A stretch of 64,000 nucleotides of DNA from DASPLX01 sp035627375 (GTDB lineage: Bacteria > Pseudomonadota > Gammaproteobacteria > Burkholderiales > Burkholderiaceae_D). The stretch spans positions 62,001 to 126,000 of the forward strand of contig DASPLX010000043.1 in assembly GCA_035627375.1 (NCBI GenBank). The letters are read 5' to 3'. Numbering within the stretch: position 1 is the stretch's first letter; each line of letters begins with the position of its first letter. The translations under genes were made by a program, and so were the position numbers. This document shows positions 24,436 to 33,010 of the stretch, one piece after another. The notes below the pieces were generated by a model. The model did no database searches and was not told where the DNA came from. It saw only the letters and a list, made by a program, of their open reading frames with translations.

Positions 24436-25266
24436 TCATTTCTTCGCCGGGTTATGCGCTTGTCGCGAAAACTTGGGATTGACCGCCAATCGATCCTGCT
24501 TGGCCTGCGCTTTCCTGGCGCCGACCCGCGCTTCCATCTGCTCGGTACGAGTCAGCAGCTCGCTGGGATGAACGATGGTGGACGGAAGGAAAGTTTTTTT
24601 CAGTTCCTGCCGATGGGCGCGGCTCGCCACCGCCAAGCGCTCGCTGCCCGGTTTTGTCGCCGCTTTCAAAGCATCGAAACTGGCGGGCAGAATGCCGGCG
24701 CCGTGCCGGTATTTTTCGACATCGGCGACCTGGTCGCGCTTGTTGCGTTCCGCTTTCTTCAAGCCGCCGCCGGATTGAGGCGCCAGGCTGCCGCTGACCC
24801 GTTTGACCTGCGGCAACGACACTTCCGCATGATAGGTGGCGGGAATGAAATCCGATTGCTTTTTCGTGATCTGCTGCTGTCGGTAGCTCTCCCGATATTG
24901 CGCCCCGACTTGCGCCCGGTTCATGCGTTTATCGTCCACGCCGCTGCCCATGCCCGGCGAATCGAGAGACACATAGATGCGGCCCGACTTGGTCTGAGGG
25001 CGGACCAGTTCCGGCACCCCGTTCTTGGCGCGCACGCTGGTGTATTGGCCGGGCGGGGTCTTCGTGTTGTAGAACGTCGTCTGGAGACTGCCGATCTTAT
25101 GGACGCGCGATTCATGCAATTCCGAAGTGGACTGCGCGACATAATTATGGGTGCGGCTCTGGGACGATTTCATGCTACGGCTATCCGGAGTCGCCCGGAC
25201 CGATGCCGTGCCGGTGACGCCGGACGGAATCCACGGCTTCTTGCCGCCTCGATTGGAATCAGCCAT
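24436..25266 (-). CDS. Basic hypothetical protein, last gene of the T6SS operon
   Basis: 276 residues. The ATG overlaps the GNAT stop by 1 bp (TGATG). Very basic and Ser/Gln/Lys-rich; no membrane segment or signal. Segments such as SRVHKIGSLQTTFYNTKTPP, GRIYVSLDSPGMGSG and HAEVSLPQVKRVSGSLAP give no family match. The absence of a signal and the operon position suit a T6SS cargo or adaptor, but this is inference. Confidence 0.55.
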   Translation of the reverse strand: MADSNRGGKKPWIPSGVTGTASVRATPDSRSMKSSQSRTHNYVAQSTSELHESRVHKIGSLQTTFYNTKTPPGQYTSVRAKNGVPELVRPQTKSGRIYVSLDSPGMGSGVDDKRMNRAQVGAQYRESYRQQQITKKQSDFIPATYHAEVSLPQVKRVSGSLAPQSGGGLKKAERNKRDQVADVEKYRHGAGILPASFDALKAATKPGSERLAVASRAHRQELKKTFLPSTIVHPSELLTRTEQMEARVGARKAQAKQDRLAVNPKFSRQAHNPAKK

Positions 25267-26384
25267 CAACTCGCTCCTTGATAGTGTGTCGGCGCAAGCG
25301 GTACCGCAACCCGGATATCCGATCCCAGGTAATCCATGAGGGCGTGCAGTTCGGCCGCCGTGCGGGCCGAAGCCTGCGGCTCGCCCAGCCGATAAAACAA
25401 TTGATCGTCGTCCGGCGCCGCGGCGCAGATGCCGAGATCCTCGAAACCGATCTTTTCCAGCGCCTTGCGCGAAGCGAGGTTGTAGTCGTAGACCTTGGCG
25501 TAGCAGCAGCGCATGCCGGCATGGCGGTAGGCGTCGTCCAGCATCAGCGCCGCGGCGCGCGGGCCGAAGCCGCAGCCCTGGAAATCGCGGCCGATCCAGT
25601 AATAGAAGAAGCCGATGTCGCCGCGCAGGATGAGGCTCACGCAACCGATGAAGCCCCAGCGCCGGTGGACGACGGCGAATATCGCCTGGTCGCCGTGGGA
25701 ATAGATGCGGTCGAGCCAACGATGCCATTCGCCGGCGCCGGGGAAGTCCGGCAGGCAGCACAGCTCCGCGATGGCGGGGTCGTAGTATTGCCAGCCGAAG
25801 TCGGGCGCGTGGTGATGGCCGAGCGGTTCCAGGCGCAATTCCTCGTCCTCCGGCCGGATGCCGCGCAGCGGCGCGTTGCTGTCGCGCCAACGGCGCCAGG
25901 CATCGAGGTTGCGATAAGCGGCGGCATAGGTTTGCCGCGCCGGTTGCGCCAGTTGCATCGCGACCGCGAGATCGAGCGCCGCATCGACCTCGCCCAGGCT
26001 GGTCCAGGCGTCCATGAGATGCAGCGCCCCCGCGCCGTCGAGGCGGCCTTCGCCGCGCAGCGCGGCGCCGACCGCGGCCGCCAGCGGCCATGCCGCCCAG
26101 GCGGCGGCCAGTTCGAGCAAGGCGGCGCGCGCGGATGCGTTCAGCGCCCAGCCATGCCGCTCCCATGCGCGCGCCAGCCCGACGATCCAAGCCGTGCGCT
26201 CGGACGGCGCCAAGGCATCGGCGTGCCGCGTCAGCGCCGGCAGGCAAGCGGCTAGCGCGGCGGGCTTCCAATCGCCTTCCTGCAATTCGTCCAACAGGCG
26301 CGGCAGCGGCGCCGCGCCGGCATCGGACGCTTCGGGAGAGGCAGCCGGGCCGGCAGGGCCGGCGCACGAGATCACGGCATGCAT
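25266..26384 (-). CDS. GNAT N-acetyltransferase with N-terminal helical domain
   Basis: 372 residues from the ATG at 26384 (AAGGAG upstream). Residues ~20-180 are Ala/Leu-rich helices of repeat type (LAACLPALTRHADALAPSER and similar). Residues ~195-350 form a GNAT domain: ELRLEPLGHHHAPDFGWQYY, IFAVVHRRWGFIGCVSLILR, the acetyl-CoA loop RDFQGCGFGPRAA, and NLASRKALEKIGFEDLG. It probably transfers an acetyl group to protein or antibiotic-like amine. It is coupled to the basic gene downstream and sits 10 bp after the deamidase-like gene. Possible roles are modification of cargo, or a self-protection enzyme. Confidence 0.8.
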   Translation of the reverse strand: MHAVISCAGPAGPAASPEASDAGAAPLPRLLDELQEGDWKPAALAACLPALTRHADALAPSERTAWIVGLARAWERHGWALNASARAALLELAAAWAAWPLAAAVGAALRGEGRLDGAGALHLMDAWTSLGEVDAALDLAVAMQLAQPARQTYAAAYRNLDAWRRWRDSNAPLRGIRPEDEELRLEPLGHHHAPDFGWQYYDPAIAELCCLPDFPGAGEWHRWLDRIYSHGDQAIFAVVHRRWGFIGCVSLILRGDIGFFYYWIGRDFQGCGFGPRAAALMLDDAYRHAGMRCCYAKVYDYNLASRKALEKIGFEDLGICAAAPDDDQLFYRLGEPQASARTAAELHALMDYLGSDIRVAVPLAPTHYQGAS

Positions 26385-26394
26385 GCTCGCTCCT

Positions 26395-27072
26395 TTACAG
26401 GTAACCCTTGCGAAGCTGCGGGCGGCCCGCCGCATCGGTCGTCTGCGCGTAATATTTCAAGCCCTTTCGCTTCTGGCGGAACATGATGGACGTGTTTTGC
26501 GCGCCGTAATCGTTCGGGCCGAAGGTATGGTTGCCGAGCGTGTGATGCAGATCCGCGCCGACCGCTTGCGGCTGCACGTGGAACAGGGAGTGCTGCTCGC
26601 GCTTGATCGTGCAGCCGCTCAAATCCATGGTGTGGACGGTCGAGCCGCGTCCGACCTGCCGCAGGTCGAGCGAGCTGGGTTGTAAGGCCGGCAGATTGGG
26701 CGCATCGTCGGCATGCGCCTGACGGACCGCCAGATGCGGCGCCTGGAAGCTGCCGACCACGCGGCCCAGGGCGGCCGCGGTTTCCTGATCCGTCGCCAGC
26801 CGGTAATTCTTCACCGTGTGCGGCCGCAGGTCGCCGAGGATGCGGCCGGGCCGGGTGGCGGGATTCGGATTGTGCTCTTCGACCAGGTAGAACTGGCGCG
26901 CCTGCTGGCTCTGGTTGGCGGCGCTTCCCGGCGCCTCGGGCCATGCCGTGTTGAGCGTATGGCTGCGCAGGAAAGTCGATGGATCGTTGCGCAGCTTATC
27001 GATGGTATTCCGGTCCTTGCGCGCCTGTTTCCATTCGCGGAACGCCCGCGCTCCTTGCCGCATGAGATCCAT
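26395..27072 (-). CDS. Putative glutamine-deamidase-like T6SS cargo protein (LSGC motif)
   Basis: 225 residues with AAGGAGG before the ATG. No signal peptide or membrane segment. The C-terminal part has GRGSTVHTMDLSGC, then TIKREQHSLFHVQP: T148, LSGC with C154, and H161/H165. Thr six residues before the Cys of LSGC and a His 11-12 residues after it is the catalytic arrangement of BLF1 (T88, C94, H106) and similar to CNF1 and CheD. The N-terminal ~120 residues are helical and basic and show no match. It lies directly after tssA in the T6SS operon. No database comparison was possible; it might be another cysteine hydrolase. Confidence 0.5.
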   Translation of the reverse strand: MDLMRQGARAFREWKQARKDRNTIDKLRNDPSTFLRSHTLNTAWPEAPGSAANQSQQARQFYLVEEHNPNPATRPGRILGDLRPHTVKNYRLATDQETAAALGRVVGSFQAPHLAVRQAHADDAPNLPALQPSSLDLRQVGRGSTVHTMDLSGCTIKREQHSLFHVQPQAVGADLHHTLGNHTFGPNDYGAQNTSIMFRQKRKGLKYYAQTTDAAGRPQLRKGYL

Positions 27073-27121
27073 GATTCGCCTCCTTCCCAGTGAAAGATAT
27101 CGTTGGAGCGACGACGCCCGG

Positions 27122-28258
27122 TCACGAGCGCGCCTGTTCCCCGTTCGCTTCCAGGCCCAGCATCTCGAAAATATTGAGCTGGCCGCCGAGCTTCAGGAAC
27201 AATTCCTGGTACAGCTGTGCCGTATTCATGCCGCCCCATTCGGTGGCGCGGCGCACCAGGTAGGGCACCGGGCTGTGCGGCTCGAGCCGCATCAGGAAAT
27301 CGCCGATCTGCGCCAGTTGGGCATAGGCATGCGCGCGGTCGCGGATCGGGGCATCGGCCGCGGCAAAACCGGCGAGCGGGGCTTCGGCGCGTTCGGGCGC
27401 GGCCGCCTGCGGACCGGACGGCGCCTCCGGCGCCGGCGGCATGTTCATGCGCACGCCGCGCTTGTGCAATTCGGCGCCGACGAAGCCCTGGATCTGCTCC
27501 AGCAGTTCGGACAACTCCAGCAGGCTCGGCGCATCGCGGCCGAGCCGCTCGTCCAAGGTATCGAGCAGGGCGTCGATCGCTTCCAGCGCTTCGTTCAACA
27601 TGCGGTAGCGCCGCATGTGCTCCTCGGTCGGCGTGCCGCCCATTGCCGCCAGCACCTCGCCGGCGGTGGCGCCTTCGATCGCGGCGTGGCGGTCGCCGGC
27701 GGCAGCCGCGCGCACCTGCTCGTTCCTGCGTGCCTGCTCCCAGTCGGCCCAGGTGTATTCGCGCTCGCGTCCGGCCGAGGTCAATTCCGCCAGGCGCAGC
27801 GAGGCGAGCAGCTTCTTGTCGGCCCAGCGGATGATGTTGGCGCGGTATTCCATGTCGCCGTCCTCGGCCTGCGGATGGATATCGTCCCAGTAGCGCTCGC
27901 ACAGCGTTTGCATCAGCAGCATGCACGGCGCAATGCCGGCGAAGCCGGCCTTGTTGATCTGCGCCTCGAGCAGCCACACCGCGATCTGCAAATCCTTGCT
28001 CTGGTGCGCCAGCGCATCGACCGCCACGCTGCTGACGCGGTCCCAATCGGCCCGCTTGAGATCGTGCTCCCAGCCGCCCAGCGGCAGGCTGGCGTCGTCC
28101 TGGCGGCGCGCGTGCTCGATCGCGTTGTAGATGTCGTTGCCGCGCACCGACTTGCCGGCCGGCATGGCGGCATCGATCGGGGCGATCAGCGCGTCGAAGG
28201 AAATCCCGAACTGATCGAGGAAATATTCGTGCGTGCGTTCGATGAGCATGGCGTCCAT
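27122..28258 (-). CDS. tssA: TssA, T6SS baseplate/sheath cap protein
   Basis: 378 residues from the ATG at 28258 (CAGGAGAAACC upstream). ImpA N-terminal domain: GNDIYNAIEHARRQDDASLP, DWDRVSSVAVDALAHQSKDL, then WLLEAQINKAGFAGIAPCML and CERYWDDIHPQAEDGDMEYR. The C-terminal domain ends RRATEWGGMNTAQLYQELFL, then GLEANGE. TssA primes baseplate and tail assembly and caps the growing sheath. It lies 22 bp after tssM. Confidence 0.93.
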   Translation of the reverse strand: MDAMLIERTHEYFLDQFGISFDALIAPIDAAMPAGKSVRGNDIYNAIEHARRQDDASLPLGGWEHDLKRADWDRVSSVAVDALAHQSKDLQIAVWLLEAQINKAGFAGIAPCMLLMQTLCERYWDDIHPQAEDGDMEYRANIIRWADKKLLASLRLAELTSAGREREYTWADWEQARRNEQVRAAAAGDRHAAIEGATAGEVLAAMGGTPTEEHMRRYRMLNEALEAIDALLDTLDERLGRDAPSLLELSELLEQIQGFVGAELHKRGVRMNMPPAPEAPSGPQAAAPERAEAPLAGFAAADAPIRDRAHAYAQLAQIGDFLMRLEPHSPVPYLVRRATEWGGMNTAQLYQELFLKLGGQLNIFEMLGLEANGEQARS

Positions 28259-28280
28259 GGTTTCTCCTGTTGCCTGATAC

Positions 28281-31200
28281 CTAATTCGAATGACGGGGCA
28301 GCGGCGGTGCGAAGTGCGGGAAGCGCGGCGGCAGCCGCACCGCCGCCGGCGCCTGGGTTTTTGCGTCCTTGCCGGACAGGCCGAGCGCGAGATAGGCGCG
28401 CATCCAGCCGGTCGGCGCCTTGCCGGCCGGGCTGTCCGCCGGCGCGACCGGCACCGAGAACTCGAGCAGCACACGGGCCGGATCGAGGCCGCCGTCGTCC
28501 GCCTGCGCCGTCTTGGCGCGATGCATGTCGATCAGGCGCAGCAGCGCCCATTCGCCGGCCGCCGAGAAGGAGGCCGATGCGCCGTGGGTCTGCAGATGGC
28601 TCTGATGGCGGTCGTCGACCGGCCGCCAGATCGAACGGTTGGCCCAGGTCAGGTCGAGCACCAGCGGCTGCCCGATATACCAGTCGAGCGGCCCGATGCG
28701 GTTCGGATAGCCGATCGATCTGGCGCCGCTGGTGATGCTCCAGCTTACGATCTGTTCGCTGCCGGGAGACTCCTTGGCCAGCGCGCGGAAGGTGACGGCG
28801 AGCTTCACCGGCTGGCCGGTATCGCCGGCGAGCAGATTGTCGCGGAAGAAGTCCGACGCCGCATCGAGCTGGCCGATGAAGCGGCGCATGTCGTTCCACT
28901 GGCTGCCTTTCAAGCCGTCCAGCAATTGATGCAGCATGGCGCGCTGCGCTTCATAGTCGGCGAAGAAGCTCCTGACGGTGGCCGGCTGCGCATCCGGCGC
29001 GCTCAGGGCGGCGAACGGATAACGGCCCTGCAGCTCGCGGCCGAAACGCGCCGCCAGCTCGTGGTACGCCTCGTAGGCTTGGGCGCGCCCCTTGTCGCTG
29101 CAGCGCCAGCGGACCCGGTCTTCCAGCTCGCGGCGGCGCTGGCTGAACAGATCGTTGCCCGGATCGGCGGGCTGGTAGGCGGCGAGCGTCTTGGCGCAAT
29201 TGGCGGAGTTCAGGCCGGAGAAGGTCTTCAGGAACAGGTTGTGCAGGTGAGCGACCTGGCCGTTCTGATCCTGCGCCTGCGTGTAACGCGCCAATTCGAT
29301 GATGCCGCTGCTCCAGTACGCGGCGGTCTGCGCATTGGGGCGCTGGGCATCGTCGCCCGGCTCGGTGTTCTTCAGCAGGGCGAGGAACGGCGCGGCGTAG
29401 CCGGTCAGCACCTGGCTGCGGGCAACCTGCCGCGCCAGGTAATCCTTGGTGACCGGCAGAGGGCCGAGATCGAAGAAGCCGCCGTCGACGGCGTCGGTGC
29501 CCGGTTCATACAGGCGGCTGGCGCCGGCCAGCTGGTCGATGCGTCCCAGGTTGGCGGCGGCGTAGTTGCGCACGCACTGCTCGATCGGCTTGATCTCGTC
29601 CGAAAAGCCGGCCTGCCGGAACATGCGCAACACCGCGAGCATGGGTTCCACGGATTTCGAGAAATCCGCGCTTTCCTGCGCCAGATGCTGGTCGGCGAGC
29701 GCCGTCGGGTCCAGGCTGGCGCGTTGCAGCGGCGATCCGGAAGAGGGCAGCACCTGCGCCTGGCGCATGACGCTGTTCAAGACGGTCAGCAACTGGCGCC
29801 GCGCCAGCTTGTCGTACAGCGGCTGCCTGGCAGGATCGACGCCGACGCTCGGCAGACCCTGGTTGCGCGCGAAGGACTGGTACTCGCGCATGTAGTTCGA
29901 CGCCTGGAACAGCTGCTCGGTACGCCAGCCGGCGGCGGCCGGCTGGCACAGGAAGGCTTCCGCCGACGGCGCCTGCATGAAATCGAGCGATACCAGGGTG
30001 GCCATGCCTTTCATTTCCGGAATCAGCTTCGGGTTCACGTCGAGCGCATCGTTCTTGCGCACGAACATGCGGTCCTCGGGCGCGAGCCGCATCTCCATCA
30101 GCGACTGCATCAGCGGCCGGTAGCAGGAGCCGGCATCGAAGCGGCGCGGCACGCCTTCCAGGCTATCCGGATAATGATGGTGCTTGATCAGCTGATTGAT
30201 GTGCGGCCGCAGCTCGTTGCGGATTTCCTCGCACGGATTGTTGAGATGGGTCGAGCCGAACCAGGAGGAGCGCACCCAGATCAGCCAGTTGGCGAAATGG
30301 CGGACGCTGTCCGACGCCGGCGTGCTGTCCTGGCTGAGTTCCTTCAAGAGCCGCTCGCCGACGGCCGTCTCCCGGTTCAGGGTGTCGTGCAAGACGTTGG
30401 CGATCGCGGTCAATTGCTTTTCGAAGCGGCCGCGCATGCCCGCCGGCAGCGCCGGCCGCCCCTCGTAATCCACCTTGGCCAAGGCCTTCGACAGCGCGCC
30501 GCGTTCGTTGCGCACGTCCGGCGGCAGGGCGCCGCCGTAGGCGTACTCGAGCAAGCCGATGAATTCCGGCAGCAACTTGTCCCGCGCGTTCTCCGGCACC
30601 TGGTTGGAGATCAATTTCAGGCGCGCCAGGTTCGTTTCCAGCGCATGGATCGCCTGCAGGTGCCCGACCATCAGGCGCCGCGCCTGGCCGTAAGCCTCCG
30701 CGCCGGCCCGGACGCCGTTGGCGCGCTGACCCGCAGTCAGCCGCGAATCGTGGGAGGCCAACTCATGCGCCTTGAGGCCGAGGCGGCAGACGACGTCGGG
30801 CAGGATCACGCGCTGCAGGGCCTGGTTGGCGATCACGTCGGAACCCATGCCGCTGGCCTTGGGCACGATGAAGGAAACCGGCATCGACCAGTAGCGCAGG
30901 TCGCCGTTGATGCGCGATATCTGTGTCGTCAACTCGTAGATGCGGTCCTTGGGAAGACAGCGCTCTCCCGATTCCGGCAGGGTGCGCGTCTGCCGCACCG
31001 CCTCGATCGAATCGGACAGGATGGCGATCTGGCGGTGCAGGCGCCAGGCGTCGATCGCCAGCCAGACCAGTCCGCCGACGAACATCGCCATGCCGGCCAT
31101 CTGCAAGCCGCGGATCAGCTTGTTGCGCGACAGGTGGCCTTGCCGGTCGGGATTGGCGAGCCCCGGCTCGGCCAGCACTTTCTTGGTCACCAGGTCGTCG

Positions 31201-32231
31201 ACGAAGAAGACTTCCTTGCACGCTTCCCCGGTCCTGGCCGCGCCCGGATCGATGCAGCCTGTGAAGTAGACGCCGCGGCACAGGAAGCCGGAACGCCAGG
31301 CGTTGGCCTGGAACACGACGGACAGCCAATCCTTGAGCGGCGCCCGCAATTCCTGGAAATGGCGCGGGAACAGGAAGAACTTGTCGACGTCGGCGATGCT
31401 TCCTTTCCGTGCCGCCTCGGCGATCTGCAATGCCTTCAGGCGCGCGCCGAGGTCGTCGAACATCTGCTCGGCCCATTGTTCCGGCGTGCCGCTCTCCGCC
31501 TGGCTGGGCATCGACCAGCCGAACATTTCCGGCCGCCGCTCGGGCCGGGTGCGCCAGAATTCCGCGAATCCCGGAACGGCGTCCGCGCCGGTGACCACGA
31601 CATACACCGGCAGCGCGAATTCGAAGCGGTCCCGCACGGCGCACAGCTGGCGATAGATGTCCTCGGCCAGCTCCCGCCGCTTGTCGCCGCCGGCCTCGAG
31701 CAGCGTGCGCGCCGATACCGTCAGCATCACCCCGTCGAGCGCGCGCTCCGGCCGCAACGCATCGATCTTGTCGAGCAAGCGTTCCCATTTCTTCGCGTTC
31801 GTGCTGCCGGCCCGGGCCGTCGGCAGCAGGCCGTCGACGTCGATCAGCACGCCGCCGCGCAGGAAATGCCACTTGGCCAGCCATTTCTCCGGCGCGACGC
31901 CGATCTCCCGCTCTCGGCCGTCGGCGGCCTGGCGATGCATGTCGTCGAGCGAGGCGAGCAGGCTGGTCTTGCCGGCGCCTCTCTCGCCGAGCATCACGAC
32001 CCACGGCGCCTTGTAGCGCCATTCGCGCCGCGTGCGCAAATAGTCGATCGCATCCAGCAGGCGCCGGCGCCACGGTTCGCGCTTCTCGATGGGCGCCGCC
32101 TCGCCCTCGGGCGGCGCGTCGGCGCAGCAAGCGGCGGCCGGCGCCGGCTTGCGCGCCGTCCAGATCATGCGGGCGGCGATGCCGCCTGCAATCAATCCGG
32201 TTATCGCGACTATGGCAAAGATCGAATCCAC
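28281..32231 (-). CDS. tssM: TssM (IcmF-like), T6SS membrane-complex NTPase
   Basis: 1316 residues from a GTG with GGAG upstream. N-terminal membrane segment (IFAIVAITGLIAGGIAARMIW), Walker A GERGAGKTS (82-90), a second membrane segment around residue 370-395 (MAGMAMFVGGLVWLAIDAWRL), then the long periplasmic IcmF and DUF1215-type region. TssM spans the inner membrane and joins TssJ at the outer membrane. Length and layout are normal for the family. It follows tssL by 23 bp. Confidence 0.95.
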   Translation of the reverse strand: MDSIFAIVAITGLIAGGIAARMIWTARKPAPAAACCADAPPEGEAAPIEKREPWRRRLLDAIDYLRTRREWRYKAPWVVMLGERGAGKTSLLASLDDMHRQAADGREREIGVAPEKWLAKWHFLRGGVLIDVDGLLPTARAGSTNAKKWERLLDKIDALRPERALDGVMLTVSARTLLEAGGDKRRELAEDIYRQLCAVRDRFEFALPVYVVVTGADAVPGFAEFWRTRPERRPEMFGWSMPSQAESGTPEQWAEQMFDDLGARLKALQIAEAARKGSIADVDKFFLFPRHFQELRAPLKDWLSVVFQANAWRSGFLCRGVYFTGCIDPGAARTGEACKEVFFVDDLVTKKVLAEPGLANPDRQGHLSRNKLIRGLQMAGMAMFVGGLVWLAIDAWRLHRQIAILSDSIEAVRQTRTLPESGERCLPKDRIYELTTQISRINGDLRYWSMPVSFIVPKASGMGSDVIANQALQRVILPDVVCRLGLKAHELASHDSRLTAGQRANGVRAGAEAYGQARRLMVGHLQAIHALETNLARLKLISNQVPENARDKLLPEFIGLLEYAYGGALPPDVRNERGALSKALAKVDYEGRPALPAGMRGRFEKQLTAIANVLHDTLNRETAVGERLLKELSQDSTPASDSVRHFANWLIWVRSSWFGSTHLNNPCEEIRNELRPHINQLIKHHHYPDSLEGVPRRFDAGSCYRPLMQSLMEMRLAPEDRMFVRKNDALDVNPKLIPEMKGMATLVSLDFMQAPSAEAFLCQPAAAGWRTEQLFQASNYMREYQSFARNQGLPSVGVDPARQPLYDKLARRQLLTVLNSVMRQAQVLPSSGSPLQRASLDPTALADQHLAQESADFSKSVEPMLAVLRMFRQAGFSDEIKPIEQCVRNYAAANLGRIDQLAGASRLYEPGTDAVDGGFFDLGPLPVTKDYLARQVARSQVLTGYAAPFLALLKNTEPGDDAQRPNAQTAAYWSSGIIELARYTQAQDQNGQVAHLHNLFLKTFSGLNSANCAKTLAAYQPADPGNDLFSQRRRELEDRVRWRCSDKGRAQAYEAYHELAARFGRELQGRYPFAALSAPDAQPATVRSFFADYEAQRAMLHQLLDGLKGSQWNDMRRFIGQLDAASDFFRDNLLAGDTGQPVKLAVTFRALAKESPGSEQIVSWSITSGARSIGYPNRIGPLDWYIGQPLVLDLTWANRSIWRPVDDRHQSHLQTHGASASFSAAGEWALLRLIDMHRAKTAQADDGGLDPARVLLEFSVPVAPADSPAGKAPTGWMRAYLALGLSGKDAKTQAPAAVRLPPRFPHFAPPLPRHSN

Positions 32232-32254
32232 CGATGCTCCTATCTAGGCGGCAC

Positions 32255-33010
32255 TCACATGCCGAATGTTCTGACGAACGGGTAGATCAAGGCTCCCCAT
32301 GCCACGGTCGAGAGAGCGGCAAAGCCGATCAGGCCGAACCTGGCCATCGCCAGCCAGGGCGACAGCGGCGCCAGGCGCTGGTCTTTCTTGCCGGCCAGGA
32401 CATGGTCGTAGGCCTGCGGGCAGGCCCTGGTCTCGCCGTCGCCCTCGACGCCCTCCACGATCCGGAACAGTTGCTCGCGATAGCGCTGGATTCTTTCCAC
32501 TCCCGACGGCCCGCGATGAATGCCCTTGAACCCGAGCTGCAAGGTCAAGAGATAGACCGCGGCCAGATCGACCTGGACGCCGCCGCGTTCGCGGCTGCAG
32601 AGCAGTTGCTCCACCAGCTGGAAGAACCGCTGGCCGGCGCAGCGCGAGCGGAACAAGCGGTTCTCCAGCAGATAGGACAGCCAGGCCTCGCGCGCCGTCC
32701 ACGGCAGCTCCAGCAGGAAGATCTCGTCCGCCAGCGCCGCCATCGCGTACTGCGCCTGGGCGAAGGCCTGTTCCTCCATCGCGGAAGCGCTGCCGCGTAT
32801 TTCGCGCGTCTGGCGCGCCATGACGGCCAGCAGCCGTCCCGCGACGCGCGCCGCGACATCCGGCGGATGCGTCGGCGGTTCCTCGTCGCCGACCGCGAGC
32901 GTCTTCGACAGGAGGCCCTCGGCATGGGCCTGCTTGATGAACGCGACTTCCTCGTAGAACTCGGAAAACCGGCCCAGCAGGAGGAAGCCCGCGCCGTCAT
33001 GGGGACGCAT
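32255..33010 (-). CDS. tssL: TssL (DotU/IcmH-like) inner-membrane protein
   Basis: 251 residues from the ATG at 33010 (AAGGAGGGAAATC). DotU signature EEQAFAQAQYAMAALADEIF and FFQLVEQLL. A single C-terminal membrane helix (LIGFAALSTVAWGALIYPFV). There is no OmpA-like peptidoglycan-binding extension, so anchoring must come from another protein. It overlaps the end of tssK by 14 bp. Confidence 0.94.
   Translation of the reverse strand: MRPHDGAGFLLLGRFSEFYEEVAFIKQAHAEGLLSKTLAVGDEEPPTHPPDVAARVAGRLLAVMARQTREIRGSASAMEEQAFAQAQYAMAALADEIFLLELPWTAREAWLSYLLENRLFRSRCAGQRFFQLVEQLLCSRERGGVQVDLAAVYLLTLQLGFKGIHRGPSGVERIQRYREQLFRIVEGVEGDGETRACPQAYDHVLAGKKDQRLAPLSPWLAMARFGLIGFAALSTVAWGALIYPFVRTFGM

Noticed and set aside
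28290..32285. A 1331-codon open frame on the plus strand opposite tssM, and similar long antisense frames opposite tssBC, tssF, vgrG, the helicase and the PHP gene
   Set aside because: They mirror the high-GC codon pattern of the real genes, show no known motifs or ribosome sites, and the opposite frames encode well-known proteins.
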